A DNA stretch of 64,000 bases from Planctomycetota bacterium (GCA_018968885.1 JAGWZK010000008.1:1-64000); one strand, 5' to 3'. Shown: positions 18,344 to 27,903, counted from the first letter of the stretch. Notes: generated by a model not told the origin, from the sequence alone. Translations and numbers: made by a program.

Positions 18344-18372
18344 AGTTTACGAACCTTTAGGCTTCGTGTCGA
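18344..18372 (-). promoter_or_regulatory. Promoter of mqnC (TCGACA - 17 bases - TAAACT)
   Basis: On the minus strand TCGACA (18372-18367) and TAAACT (18349-18344) are separated by exactly 17 bases, a 5/6 match to -35 and 4/6 to -10. Transcription would begin near 18337, leaving only about five bases before the GTG start of mqnC. It also separates mqnC from the accC gene upstream. Confidence 0.6.
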
Positions 18373-18476
18373 CCTTCCAACCGACAATTTCGGGGGAGAT
18401 CCCTGTCGTAAAAGCCCGGTTTGGCGTCAAAGAGGCCTTGACAGGCGAAGCCAAGGTCCGATCATGCGTGACTTCG

Positions 18477-19835
18477 TTACGTCGTCGGTTGTTGGGCCTT
18501 GAGCCAGCGTTCCAGGTATTTGATATCCACGCCCCCCTTGCGGAAGTCGGGGTTGGCGACGAGCTTCTGATGCAGGGGAATGGTGGTCTTGATGGGGCCG
18601 ACATTGAATTCGCGCAAGGCGCGAGCGGCGCGATCCAGACACTGCTCGCGGGTGTCGGCGTGCACGATGAGCTTGGCGACCATGCTGTCGTAGTTCGGCG
18701 GGACGACGTAGCCGGTGACGACGTGGGTATCCATCCGCACGCCGGGGCCGCCCGGTGGCTCCCACGTGGTGATCTTGCCGGCGCTGGGGCGGAAGTCGTA
18801 CGCCGGGTCTTCGGCGCAGATGCGCATCTCCATGGCGTGACCTTTGATTTTCACATCATCCTGCTTGTAGGGGATCTTTTCGCCAGCGGCGATGAGGATG
18901 GACATCTTCACGATGTCGATGCCGGTGATGAGTTCGGTGACGGGGTGCTCGACCTGCACGCGGGTGTTGACCTCGAGCATGTAGAAATCGCCCTTGCCAT
19001 CCAGCAGGAACTCGCACGTCGCGGCACCAGCGTACTTGACGCTCTTGATCATCTTCGCCGCGGCTTCGCACACCTTGCGGAACTTCTCGCGGTCGATATG
19101 TGGTGCGGGGGCTTCTTCAATCACCTTCTGGTGGCGACGCTGCAATGAGCAATCACGCTCCCATAGGTAAATCGCGTTGCCGTGCTTATCGCCAAGCATC
19201 TGAATTTCGACGTGGCGGGCTTGCTCCAAATACTTCTCGATGAAGACTGCGCCGTTGCCGAAGGCGGCCTGGGCTTCCTGGCTGGCGATGCGAAGCATGG
19301 AACGAAGGGTCGCCTCATTCTGGCACACCTTCATGCCGCGACCGCCGCCGCCGGCGGATGCCTTGATGATGACGGGGTAGCCGATCTTGGAGGCGATCTC
19401 GACAGCTTTGTCTTCGTCTTCGATGGCATCGGGTGAGCCGGGGAAGACGGGAACCCCGTTTTCCTTGGCGGTGCGCTTGCACTCCACCTTGTCACCGAGT
19501 GCCTGCATGGCTTCGGGGGATGGGCCGATGAATTCGATCTTGCAATCGCGGCAGGCGCGGGAGAAATCAGGACGCTCTGAGAGGAATCCGTAGCCGGGGT
19601 GAATGGCATCAACTTCGGCGATCTCTGCCGCCGCGATAATGCGGCTGATATTCAGGTACGAATCCTTGGATGGACCCGGGCCGATGCAGATGGCGCGATC
19701 GGCGAGCTTGAGGTACGGCGCGTCTTTGTCAGCGGTTGAATAGACGCAGACGGTCTGAATGCCGAGTTCCTGGCAGGCCCGCATGATGCGTAGGGCGATC
19801 TCACCACGGTTTGCAATCAGGACACGCTTGAACAT
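18477..19835 (-). CDS. accC: Acetyl-CoA carboxylase, biotin carboxylase subunit
   Basis: 452 residues, the normal length. It carboxylates biotin on AccB using ATP and bicarbonate, the first half of malonyl-CoA synthesis. The N-terminus FKRVLIANRGEIALRIMRAC is diagnostic. The ATP-grasp glycine loop KASAGGGGRGMKV, the ERDCSLQRRHQKVIEEAPAP strand and the active-site NTRVQVEHPVTE motif are intact. The ATG at 19835 is preceded by AAAGG at good spacing; an in-frame TTG eight codons earlier is not needed. It is the last gene of the peptidase-accB-small protein-accC run. The transferase subunits accA/accD are not in the window. Confidence 0.96.
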   Translation of the reverse strand: MFKRVLIANRGEIALRIMRACQELGIQTVCVYSTADKDAPYLKLADRAICIGPGPSKDSYLNISRIIAAAEIAEVDAIHPGYGFLSERPDFSRACRDCKIEFIGPSPEAMQALGDKVECKRTAKENGVPVFPGSPDAIEDEDKAVEIASKIGYPVIIKASAGGGGRGMKVCQNEATLRSMLRIASQEAQAAFGNGAVFIEKYLEQARHVEIQMLGDKHGNAIYLWERDCSLQRRHQKVIEEAPAPHIDREKFRKVCEAAAKMIKSVKYAGAATCEFLLDGKGDFYMLEVNTRVQVEHPVTELITGIDIVKMSILIAAGEKIPYKQDDVKIKGHAMEMRICAEDPAYDFRPSAGKITTWEPPGGPGVRMDTHVVTGYVVPPNYDSMVAKLIVHADTREQCLDRAARALREFNVGPIKTTIPLHQKLVANPDFRKGGVDIKYLERWLKAQQPTT

Positions 19836-19859
19836 CACAAGACCCTTTCCATCGAGCAA

Positions 19860-20159
19860 TTACCGAGGAGGTTGACCGACACCGGTCGCCGAACTTCCGC
19901 CAAAGAGCATCGCCGCCAGACCCAGCCCACTCAAGAGCATCACAAAGACGCCGACATAAGACACGACTCGCAGGATCACATCCGTCCACACGCTGGCGAA
20001 TTCGCCAGCTGAGGGGTTCTGTCGCACCTTTTTCCAGTGCAGCCGAATCAGCAGGCGGCACATCGCAAAGACGACGACCCCGATCACGATGCCGATGACC
20101 CAGGGAAGCCAATTCGGTGGAGATGATCCGCCGGGGATGGCGACCGAAGTGATCAGCAT
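19860..20159 (-). CDS. Small two-helix membrane protein between accB and accC
   Basis: 99 residues from ATG 20159. Two hydrophobic helices lie at about residues 16-34 and 62-86, joined by a basic/polar loop, with a short Gly-rich tail. It sits 14 bases after accB and 24 bases before accC in the same direction, so it must be co-transcribed with the carboxylase. No known family is recognised. In many bacteria the gene near accB-accC is efp; this product has no resemblance to elongation factor P. It could anchor the carboxylase at the membrane, but that is only suggested by position. Confidence 0.65.
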   Translation of the reverse strand: MLITSVAIPGGSSPPNWLPWVIGIVIGVVVFAMCRLLIRLHWKKVRQNPSAGEFASVWTDVILRVVSYVGVFVMLLSGLGLAAMLFGGSSATGVGQPPR

Positions 20160-20173
20160 GGGTGGCACGCTGT

Positions 20174-20698
20174 TCACTCTGGCTTCAGGAGGAAGAGCTT
20201 GGTGCCAAACTCCACGGCCTGGCCGTTCTTGACCAGCACCTTGGCGACGGTGCCGCTCTTCTCGGCCTTGATTTCGTTGTAGACCTTCATGGCTTCGATC
20301 AGGCACACCACCGAGGAGTTATTGATCTTGGCGCCTTCAGAGACGAAGGGCTTGGCGTCAGGATTCGGCGCCGAGTAGAAGGTGCCGACCATCGGGCTCT
20401 CGATGGCGATGAGGCCAGCGTCAGAATCGGCTGCTTTGGCCGGTGCAGCGGCAGCAGGTGCAGCAGCAGGAGCAGCGGCGGCGACTGGGGCCATCGTCAT
20501 GGGAGCAGTGGCCATCGCCGGCATCGCGCCGATCGCCGGACCACCACCGTTATAGATGACGGGTTGATGATTGACGACGGTGTTGAGGTTGCCGCGCTTC
20601 AGGGCGACGGTTTCCTTTTCATCCTGCAGATTGACCTCGGTAAGGTCGTTGTCCTTCATGAGTTGGATGAGGTCTTTGAGCGTCTTGATGTCGAGCAT
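20174..20698 (-). CDS. accB: Acetyl-CoA carboxylase, biotin carboxyl carrier protein
   Basis: 174 residues. The N-terminal helix LKDLIQLMKDNDLTEVNLQD is typical of AccB. An Ala/Pro-rich flexible linker covers about residues 55-90, and the biotinyl domain covers about 95-174. The biotinylation motif EAMKV places biotin on Lys138, and SPMVGTFYSAPNPDAKPF is the conserved strand before it. It carries carboxyl-biotin between AccC and the transferase. It is preceded by an Xaa-Pro peptidase gene, with an 8-bp hairpin in the 77-base gap. Confidence 0.96.
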   Translation of the reverse strand: MLDIKTLKDLIQLMKDNDLTEVNLQDEKETVALKRGNLNTVVNHQPVIYNGGGPAIGAMPAMATAPMTMAPVAAAAPAAAPAAAAPAKAADSDAGLIAIESPMVGTFYSAPNPDAKPFVSEGAKINNSSVVCLIEAMKVYNEIKAEKSGTVAKVLVKNGQAVEFGTKLFLLKPE

Positions 20699-20730
20699 CG
20701 TGAAAGTTTCCCAGAGGGGTCAGTGCCTCT

Positions 20731-20750
20731 TTCCTCAAAGGATTGAGGAA
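20731..20750 (-). terminator. Perfect 8-bp hairpin between the peptidase gene and accB
   Basis: TTCCTCAA and TTGAGGAA flank a four-base loop, all within the 77-base gap between the peptidase stop and the accB start. No T-run follows on the minus strand, so it is not a standard intrinsic terminator. It could be an RNA-processing site, a partial terminator or an attenuator controlling accB relative to the peptidase. Confidence 0.45.
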
Positions 20751-20775
20751 GCGGCTCTTGCGATCCAAACGCGAC

Positions 20776-21948
20776 TTAGATCGTCGCCCAGTCCAAGTCT
20801 TTGGGCAAAGAGCAGAGATTTTCCGCGCCCTTGTCCGTAATCACATAATCATCTTCGATGCGAACGCCTCCGATGCCGGGGAGGTAGATCCCGGGTTCAA
20901 CGGTGACGACATGGCCGGGCTGCAAGATTGAGCCGGCGAGCATGTTGGTGAGTCGGGGTTCTTCGTGGCCGTTGAAGCCGATGCCATGACCCAAGCCGTG
21001 GCCGAAGTAATCGCCGTACCCGGCCTTCTTGATGTGGTTACGGGCGATGGCATCGATGTCGCTGGTGCTCTTGCCCGGGGCGAGCGCGGCGGCTGCGGCC
21101 TCTTGAGCATCAAGCACGATGGTGTAGATCTCTTTGATCTTCTTGGGCCACTTGCCCAAGGCAAAGACGCGGGTCATGTCGCTGTGGTAGCCCTGATAGA
21201 CCGCGCCCCAATCGATGAGCAACGCATCGTTCTTGTGGACTTTGACATTCTGGGGGCGGTAGTGGGGGAGAGAGCCGTTGGCGCCGGCGGCGACGATGGA
21301 TTGGAATCCGGGTTCGCGGCTGCCCAGAGATTTCATTTCGGCTTCCAGTCGCCCGGCAATTTCGAGCTCGGTCTTGCCGGGCTTGATCTTGCGGATGATC
21401 TCTTCGAGGGCCTTTTCCTGAATCTTGGCGGCCTTGCGGATGAGCTTGATCTCGGTCTCGTCCTTGATGGCACGCATCTTGGAGATAAGGCCGGAGACGG
21501 GGGCGAGGGAGGTCTTGAGACCTGCTTTGCTGATGGCGCTGGTGAGAGAGTTGAGCTCGCCGACGGTCATGTGGTCGGACTGAATACCGAGACGTCCGAT
21601 CCTCTGGCGAGAGAGCTCATCGATCACCGCCTCGCTCATGGAGCGTTTGCGGATCACGATCTGGATCAGGTTGGCGTGGGGCTGGAGTTCCTCGTGGTAG
21701 CGAAAGTCGCTGATCAGAACCGGCTTGGCTTTGGCGTCTGAAATCAGCAGGTAGCTGTCGCCACCGAGGAATCCGGTCAGGTAGGCGACATCGAGGGGGT
21801 TGGTGACCAGGAGGACATCAAGCTTCTCGGGGGTCAGCATCCCGGCGAGACGCTGCAGCCGCCCGTGATGAGGGCCGGTGGTATCCGATGTGGCACCGGC
21901 TTTGGACGCGCCGGAGACTTTGGCTGACTTGGAGGCAGGTTTACCCAT
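20776..21948 (-). CDS. M24 family Xaa-Pro aminopeptidase / prolidase
   Basis: 390 residues from ATG 21948. It removes N-terminal residues preceding proline, or splits Xaa-Pro dipeptides, in the cytoplasm with two metal ions. A creatinase N-terminal domain (about 30-160) precedes the pita-bread catalytic domain. Metal ligands are visible in LIDWGAVYQGYHSDMTRVF (two Asp), GHGLGHGIG (His), VEPGIYLPG (Glu) and RIEDDYVI (Glu). A short Lys/Ser/Ala-rich N-terminal extension precedes the family start. The gene is the first of the run leading to accB and accC, a common arrangement. A TATGAT sequence lies 12 bases before the ATG. Confidence 0.9.
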   Translation of the reverse strand: MGKPASKSAKVSGASKAGATSDTTGPHHGRLQRLAGMLTPEKLDVLLVTNPLDVAYLTGFLGGDSYLLISDAKAKPVLISDFRYHEELQPHANLIQIVIRKRSMSEAVIDELSRQRIGRLGIQSDHMTVGELNSLTSAISKAGLKTSLAPVSGLISKMRAIKDETEIKLIRKAAKIQEKALEEIIRKIKPGKTELEIAGRLEAEMKSLGSREPGFQSIVAAGANGSLPHYRPQNVKVHKNDALLIDWGAVYQGYHSDMTRVFALGKWPKKIKEIYTIVLDAQEAAAAALAPGKSTSDIDAIARNHIKKAGYGDYFGHGLGHGIGFNGHEEPRLTNMLAGSILQPGHVVTVEPGIYLPGIGGVRIEDDYVITDKGAENLCSLPKDLDWATI

Positions 21949-22013
21949 AGTTGAACCAGCATCATAACCGGCGATTTCTGCTTTGTGGGCGATCTGTCTG
22001 GTCGTGGCCTCGG

Positions 22014-22019
22014 TACACT
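22014..22019 (+). promoter_or_regulatory. Putative -10 box (TACACT) of the ABC permease gene
   Basis: TACACT is followed by seven bases and then GTG at 22027, with no ribosome binding site between. It argues for this start over the longer frame from 21985, which would overlap the divergent peptidase promoter region. Confidence 0.42.
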
Positions 22020-22026
22020 CCGCAGA

Positions 22027-23541
22027 GTGAGTCAACAGCTATCGTCCTATAACATTTCAGTGATCTTGGTGGTCAGTGCACCAGACATCTGGGCGCCCTT
22101 GGCCAACACGTTGGGATGGGCTTTGGTTATAGGACTTCTGGCGACACTTATGGCGATTCCGGTGGCCAAGGCCTTTCACCAACCGCGACATGTCGGGTGG
22201 CTCGCGGCGTCCATGCTCCTGCCACCTTATATGGCTGCGGTCGGTTTGAATGCATTTCGAGGGCCGGGGACGTGGATTGGCGACTTGATTGAAAAGGGAG
22301 TTCTTGCTGGCTGGACTAGTCTACCTATATGGGTCGGCAAAGGGATCGCGGGCGTCGGGCTCGCGCTGTGGGTGTTGCCCCTCGCTGCTGCGATTGTGGG
22401 CGCACAATTGCGGAGCGTGGATCAGGGGGTCGTGGAGACGCTGCGACTGGAGCCGCTGGGACGTTGGCAGCGAGGCATGCAGTGGCTGAGGTTGCTCAGG
22501 CCTGGTTTGCTGCAGGCGTGGCTGGCGTGCGCGGTGCTGATGTGCGGTTCTGCGGTGCCTCTGCATGTGGCTCAGGTCAACACTTTGGCGATTGCGGTGT
22601 GGAAGGTGATGGATCAGACAGCGGTTTCGGAGCGTGGAGCGTTGTGGCTGGCCACTTGGCCTTTCATGCTGATTTCGTTGGCGGTGGGGGTGTCGATTTG
22701 GCGGATGTTGCGAACTCAGCCGGTGGTGAGCGATGTGGTGGTGCGCGTGCCGCCGCGTTCGCATGGTGAACGCGCGGCGGGGTTGTTGATTTGGGCGTGC
22801 GCGGCGTTTGTTCCCGTGTTGATTGCGTTGTGGTCGGTGGATTCTGCTGCGGCGTTGCGGTCATTTTGGCGGGTCAGCGGCGTGGCGATGCGGGATAGTG
22901 GTGTGATCGCACTATGCAGTGGCATCGCGATCTGCGGGCTGGCCGTGTGGTGTGCGTGGCGCGGGTCGACGACCTGGGTTCGAATTGTGACAGCGACGAT
23001 GGTGGCTGCGGGTGTCTTTCCCGGGATGTTGATCGGCGTGTTGATGGCGACGATCAGCCGCGGCCTCGATGTGGAGGGAACGGTGTTTGCGGCGGGGTGG
23101 GTGGTGTTGGTGCACGTGTTGCGATTCGGGTGGATCGGGTGTGTGGTGGGGGTGTTTCTTGCGCGAAGTGAGCCCCAGTCGCAGCGTGACCATCGCCTGT
23201 TGGATGGGGCGGGATCGTTTACCGGGTGGGTGAAGTCCTGCGTGGGGTGGCAGTGGGGTGGGATGGTGGCGGCTGGGTTGGCGGGTGTTGCGATGAGCTT
23301 TTGCGAGATTGAGGCGACGATCTTTGTCCAGCCCCCGGAATTGGAGTCACTACCTCGCCAGATGCTGGGGCATCTGCACTTTTCCCGAACCAGCGAGCTG
23401 GGGGCGGCGTCTTTCTATGTCGGGGTTGTGATGTTGGGGATCGCGGCGGTCGCCGGGGTGTTGGCCACCTGGGTGGTCAATCAAATTCAGGTGTCGAATG
23501 TCCCGGTGACGAAACCCGATCAGGGCAAATCGCAACCATGA
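22027..23541 (+). CDS. ABC transporter permease, iron(III)/thiamine-type (FbpB-like), orphan
   Basis: 504 residues with about twelve membrane helices in two halves, as in FbpB/ThiP-type fused permeases. An EAA-like loop VETLRLEPLGRWQRG lies near residue 140. The second-half equivalent, after about residue 385, is weaker and rich in Gly and Trp. Such permeases pass ferric ions, thiamine or phosphonates delivered by a periplasmic binding protein. No ATPase or binding-protein gene flanks it, and the next gene is an NHL lipoprotein. It may use components encoded elsewhere, or be a degenerate copy. Codon use is very G-rich, as in its plus-strand neighbours. Confidence 0.65.
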   Translation: MSQQLSSYNISVILVVSAPDIWAPLANTLGWALVIGLLATLMAIPVAKAFHQPRHVGWLAASMLLPPYMAAVGLNAFRGPGTWIGDLIEKGVLAGWTSLPIWVGKGIAGVGLALWVLPLAAAIVGAQLRSVDQGVVETLRLEPLGRWQRGMQWLRLLRPGLLQAWLACAVLMCGSAVPLHVAQVNTLAIAVWKVMDQTAVSERGALWLATWPFMLISLAVGVSIWRMLRTQPVVSDVVVRVPPRSHGERAAGLLIWACAAFVPVLIALWSVDSAAALRSFWRVSGVAMRDSGVIALCSGIAICGLAVWCAWRGSTTWVRIVTATMVAAGVFPGMLIGVLMATISRGLDVEGTVFAAGWVVLVHVLRFGWIGCVVGVFLARSEPQSQRDHRLLDGAGSFTGWVKSCVGWQWGGMVAAGLAGVAMSFCEIEATIFVQPPELESLPRQMLGHLHFSRTSELGAASFYVGVVMLGIAAVAGVLATWVVNQIQVSNVPVTKPDQGKSQP

Positions 23542-23569
23542 AGATGGAGTTGCCGGTAGGATCACCATC

Positions 23570-24754
23570 GTGAGAGGTTTTGTGCCAGAACGTGTCATGG
23601 TCAGTCGAACCACCGCCCCTTACTGCGCGGCGTGGATGGTGGTTTGCGCGACGAGTGTCGGTGTTTTGGCTGGCGGCTTGTTGGGCGGTTGCTCGTCCGA
23701 ACAACCCAAGCAGGGGTCGGTGGCGGTGGTGTCGTATCAGCGGACGATCGGCGAGGTGGGTCTGGCTCCCGGGCAGTTGGCGTCTCCGCGTTGCATTGAT
23801 CAGGATGGTGAGGCGCTGTGGGTGATAGATAAAGAGGCGCGGGTGCAGCGTCTGGACCCGGTGACGGGGACGTGCCTTGCGGTGTGGAAGATGCCGTATT
23901 CGGAATTCGGAAAGCCGACGGGCTTGACGGTAGTTGCAGATCCGGCGCGGCCCGGCCATCACGTGATGTATATAGCGGATACGCATTATCACCGCATTCG
24001 CGTGTATTCGATCGCGCCGGTGGATGATGCGGCGAAGCGAAGAATCAAGGAGGGTGGCTTCCCTCACGAGCAGGAGGCGGAACTGCTGTTTCAGTTTGGG
24101 TCGCACGGTAAGGGTCCTGGGCAGTTTGTGTTTCCGACGGATGTGGCGGTTCTGCACGGGCCGGATGGTTCGATTGAGCGGTTGTACGTGCCGGAATATG
24201 GTGGGAATGACCGCATCAGTGTCTTTGATGCCAAGGCGAATTTCCTGTTTGCGTTTGGTCAGTTTGGCAGCGGGGCGCAGCCAGAACCGCTGCAGTTTTC
24301 GCGGCCTCAGTCGATTGCTATTGATGAGGCCAGACGCCGGTTGATCGTGGCCGATGCATGCAACCATCGCATTGGTGTGCTGACCCTGGACGGAAAGTTG
24401 GAGCGGTGGATCAGTTCGCCGGATGAGGCGGGTGATGCTCCCGGGCATTTCAATTATCCGTATGGGCTGGCACTTTTGAAGGATGGGAGTGCTCTGGTGA
24501 CGGAGTTTGGCGGCGCACGGATGCAGCGGATTGATGTGGTGACGGGCTCTCCACTGGGAATATTCATGGGCAAACCCGACGACAGACAGCCGGGAAAGCT
24601 GCGTGGTCTGGCGAATCCTTGGAGTTGCACGGTGCTTGGCGATGCGGTGTGGGTGCTGGATACGCGGAACAACCGGATTGCTTCGTTTGTGTTGCCGGAT
24701 GTGGGGCGTAATCTTTCCCACTCGCGACAGGAAGCAGGAGGAGCGACACGGTGA
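23570..24754 (+). CDS. NHL-repeat beta-propeller lipoprotein
   Basis: 394 residues from GTG 23570, seven bases after TAGGAT; Met at 23597 is an alternative start. A lipoprotein signal ends in LGGC with the lipidated Cys at residue 41. The rest is a six-bladed propeller of NHL repeats. Recurrent units such as LASPRCIDQD-LWVID, PTGLTVV-YIADTHYHRIRVY, GQFVFPTDVAV-YVPEYGGNDRISVF and RPQSIAID-IVADACNHRIGVL are easy to see. NHL propellers bind proteins or RNA; here it would be anchored to the outer or inner membrane. Its stop overlaps the start of the large VWA gene, so the two are probably coupled. Confidence 0.85.
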   Translation: MRGFVPERVMVSRTTAPYCAAWMVVCATSVGVLAGGLLGGCSSEQPKQGSVAVVSYQRTIGEVGLAPGQLASPRCIDQDGEALWVIDKEARVQRLDPVTGTCLAVWKMPYSEFGKPTGLTVVADPARPGHHVMYIADTHYHRIRVYSIAPVDDAAKRRIKEGGFPHEQEAELLFQFGSHGKGPGQFVFPTDVAVLHGPDGSIERLYVPEYGGNDRISVFDAKANFLFAFGQFGSGAQPEPLQFSRPQSIAIDEARRRLIVADACNHRIGVLTLDGKLERWISSPDEAGDAPGHFNYPYGLALLKDGSALVTEFGGARMQRIDVVTGSPLGIFMGKPDDRQPGKLRGLANPWSCTVLGDAVWVLDTRNNRIASFVLPDVGRNLSHSRQEAGGATR

Positions 24755-27700
24755 TGACGGGGTTGCTCCAATCCGGGACGGCGCAAGGAGTCGGCGCTGT
24801 GCTGCCAGCGGCGATTCACCTTGGTCCGATTCAGTTTGATCGGCCGGTGTGGCTGATCTTGCTGCCAATCTGCCTGGGTCTGATCACGTGGATCGGATGG
24901 CGGACGATTGCCGGGCTAGGGACGTTTGCGCGCTGGCTCGCGTTCATCGTGCGTGTAATCGTGGTGACGCTCCTCATCTGCACGATTGCAGAGCCGCAAT
25001 GGCGGAAGGAAAGTAAGGATGTCGCGGTCACCGTGGTGATGGATGTGAGCCAGTCGGTGCCGGGGACCGAGCAGACAGAGACCGAGCGGTACTTTGATGA
25101 GGCATCACGTACCGAGCGCAAGCCCGATGACCGCGTGGGGTATGTGACGGTGGGGCGGGATGCGTATGTGCAGGCGATTCCGACACGCTTGACCAACAAG
25201 CTGGAGCGCGTGCACATCGGCGCTCAGGATGGGACCAATCTGGCGGGCGGATTGCGGATGTCCAAGGCGATCTTTGCCAAGGACGCGGCTAATCGTGTGG
25301 TGCTGGTGAGTGATGGACGCGAAACAGTGGGAAGTGTGCTGGCGGCAGCGGAGGCGTTCAAGGCGGCGGGCGTGCCGATTGACATTCTGCCGGTGAAATA
25401 CCAGCACAAGAGCGAAGTGATTGTGGATCGGCTGGATGTGCCGGCGACAGCGCGCATGGGTGATCCGGTGGGGCTGCGGATTGTGCTCAACAGCACCGGC
25501 CCGGCAAAGGGTCGCTTGATGATCACGCAGAACGATGTGCCGATCAAGCTTGATCCTGAGAGCGATGCGGTGAGTGTGCCGGTGGAGTTGAAGGCGGGTG
25601 TGAATGTCCTTCAGCAGCAGATCAAGGTGCCACTGGCAGGTCCGCAGGAATTCAAGGCGATCTTTCAACCCGATTCGCAGGCCGACGATGCGATCTTGCA
25701 GAACAACAGCCAGTCGGCGGTGACGTTTGTGACCAGTCAGGGGCGAGTGCTGCTTATCTGCGAGACGCCGAATGAATATGAGACGCTCGTGGAGGCGCTG
25801 ACGGCGGCGAAGATTGGTGTAGAGATTCGCCCGGCGGATCGCTTTCCGGCATCGCTGACGGAGCTGAACGGCTATGACGCCGTGGTCATGGTGAATGAGC
25901 CGGCGAGCAACTTCACGCAGGCCCAGCAGGACCAACTCAAGCAGTATGTGCACGACTCGGGTGGTGGGCTGGTGATGATCGGCGGGCCTAATGCGTTTGG
26001 CGCGGGTGGATGGATCGGATCACCGGTGGAAGATGCGCTGCCGATCAAGCTTGATCCGCCCAGCAAGCGGCAGATGCCAAAGGGCGCGCTGGTGCTTGTG
26101 ATTCACTCGGTGGAGATTCCTGAGGGTGTCTTCTACGGCAAGAAGGTCTGCGAAGCTGCGGCGAACTCGCTGTCGCGCCAGGACATGATCGGCATCAACG
26201 AATACAACAACGCGCGCGGTGGCACGGATTGGACGTATCCACTCGCCCCCGTCGGCGATGGCACAAAGCTGAAGCAGGCGATTCAGAAACTTGCCTTTGG
26301 CGACATGCCGGACTTTCGCCCTTCGATGGAGTTGACGTATTCGTCCCTTTCGAAGAGTGATGCCGGGCAGAAGCACGCGATTGTGATCTCAGACGGTGAT
26401 CCTCAGCACCCCGGTGACGACCTCTTGCAGAAATTTGCCAAAGCGGGGATCAGTATCAGCACCATCGGCATCGCCACGCACGGCGCGGCGGACACCACGA
26501 ATCTGAAGTCGATTGCCGATGCGACCAAAGGGCGCTTCTACAACGTGGCTCCGGGTGCCGTGGCGCAACTGCCGCAGATTTTCATCAAAGAAGCACAGAC
26601 GGTGCGGCGGTCGCTGATCTGGGAGGGCGCTGCATTCAGCCCGGCTGCGACAGGGATTCCCAGTCAGCCGATGCGCGGCATTGGCACGCCCGTGCCCCCG
26701 ATCAATGGATATATCGTGGGTGCAGAGCGCGAGGGTCTGGCCCTGGTCACGCTGCGTGGCAAGGAGAATGACCCGGTGCTGGCCCTGTGGCAGTACGGCG
26801 CGGGACGCAGCGTGGCGTTCACGGCGGATGTGAGCACGCGGTGGTCGAGCGCGTGGACGGCGTGGCCGCAATTCAGAAGTTTCTGGGAGCAGCACATCCG
26901 CTGGGCGATGCGCCCCAGCGGCTCGGCATTCGTGCGCGTGAATCAGGTGCAACAGGGTGAGACGACGCGCATCACGATCGAAGCCCTCGATGCCAAGGGC
27001 GAGCGACTGAACTTTGCTAATTTCAAGGGACGTCTCGCGCTCCCCGGTGGCGGCGGCCAGGATGTGGATTTGAAGCAGGTGGGCCCTGGCCTGTACGAGA
27101 CCTCAGTGCGCACGACAGATGCCGGTTCATACGTCGCCAGTTTGCGCTATCTGGCGCCCGGAGAGAATGAAGGCGAGACGGTTGAGGGAAGCGTGCAGTT
27201 TGCCATTTCCCGTCCCTTTGCCGATGAATTCCGCGTGCTGGAAGACAACACCGTGCTGCTGGAGCAGGTGCGTGCAATGACGGGGGGGCGACTCCTCGAC
27301 GCTGATCCTAAGAAGGCGGATCTGTTCAATCGTGAAGGGCTGAAGATGACGGTGGCGACGCGGCCGATCTGGCTGTGGGCTGCGACGATTGGAATCGGGC
27401 TTTTCCTGATCGATGTGGCGGTGCGGCGCGTGCGGATTGATCCGGCGATGATTGCCGGCGGTGTGAAGCGTCTCTTCCGTCCTTCTGAGGTCAAGCAGGG
27501 TGAGCAGATCGGGTCGCTGAAGACCGCCCGCGATGCGGCGCGGCAGACGATCAAACGCCGCGAGGGGGATGCGGCCACACGCAGTGTGAAGTTTGAAGCG
27601 ACAGCGGAGCAGTTAAAGGGTGCTTCGCTGCCGGTGAACTCTTCGTCAGAGAGTGCGCCGATTGAGGTGAAGCAAGCCAAGCCAAACACGGCCGAGCCCG

Positions 27701-27774
27701 GACAGCCGAGCCCCGACGGCATGTCGCGGCTGCTCAAAGCCAAGAAACGTGCTCAGGATGACATCAATGAATAA
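24751..27774 (+). CDS. VWA / amidotransferase-like membrane protein (BatA-type)
   Basis: 1,007 residues from GTG 24751, with GGAGG nine bases upstream and a four-base overlap with the previous gene. Two N-terminal membrane helices (about 27-45 and 55-75) precede a VWA domain with the metal-site motif DVSQS near residue 98. A class-I glutamine-amidotransferase-like fold follows (about 330-440, RVLLICETPNEYETL and GGGLVMIGG), with no obvious catalytic Cys. A second VWA-like domain lies at 445-620, where the metal motif is degenerate (VLVIHSVEIP). After a beta-rich region comes one helix near 868-888 and a Lys-rich cytoplasmic tail. It opens the MoxR cluster and probably works with that ATPase at the membrane. 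Confidence 0.85.
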   Translation: MMTGLLQSGTAQGVGAVLPAAIHLGPIQFDRPVWLILLPICLGLITWIGWRTIAGLGTFARWLAFIVRVIVVTLLICTIAEPQWRKESKDVAVTVVMDVSQSVPGTEQTETERYFDEASRTERKPDDRVGYVTVGRDAYVQAIPTRLTNKLERVHIGAQDGTNLAGGLRMSKAIFAKDAANRVVLVSDGRETVGSVLAAAEAFKAAGVPIDILPVKYQHKSEVIVDRLDVPATARMGDPVGLRIVLNSTGPAKGRLMITQNDVPIKLDPESDAVSVPVELKAGVNVLQQQIKVPLAGPQEFKAIFQPDSQADDAILQNNSQSAVTFVTSQGRVLLICETPNEYETLVEALTAAKIGVEIRPADRFPASLTELNGYDAVVMVNEPASNFTQAQQDQLKQYVHDSGGGLVMIGGPNAFGAGGWIGSPVEDALPIKLDPPSKRQMPKGALVLVIHSVEIPEGVFYGKKVCEAAANSLSRQDMIGINEYNNARGGTDWTYPLAPVGDGTKLKQAIQKLAFGDMPDFRPSMELTYSSLSKSDAGQKHAIVISDGDPQHPGDDLLQKFAKAGISISTIGIATHGAADTTNLKSIADATKGRFYNVAPGAVAQLPQIFIKEAQTVRRSLIWEGAAFSPAATGIPSQPMRGIGTPVPPINGYIVGAEREGLALVTLRGKENDPVLALWQYGAGRSVAFTADVSTRWSSAWTAWPQFRSFWEQHIRWAMRPSGSAFVRVNQVQQGETTRITIEALDAKGERLNFANFKGRLALPGGGGQDVDLKQVGPGLYETSVRTTDAGSYVASLRYLAPGENEGETVEGSVQFAISRPFADEFRVLEDNTVLLEQVRAMTGGRLLDADPKKADLFNREGLKMTVATRPIWLWAATIGIGLFLIDVAVRRVRIDPAMIAGGVKRLFRPSEVKQGEQIGSLKTARDAARQTIKRREGDAATRSVKFEATAEQLKGASLPVNSSSESAPIEVKQAKPNTAEPGQPSPDGMSRLLKAKKRAQDDINE

Positions 27775-27903
27775 CGAATTCAACCCCATGAAAGCATCAC
27801 CGACTTGATTCACTTGTAGACGACGGATTGAGAAGCATAACGAAACACGTTCTCAGCGACGAACAACGCAGCGATCAGACTTGTATCGACGAAAGAGGAA
27901 ACC

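Noticed and set aside
23477-24868. A 463-codon minus-strand frame over the NHL gene
   Set aside because: Antisense of a clear beta-propeller lipoprotein; Arg/His-rich with no domain.
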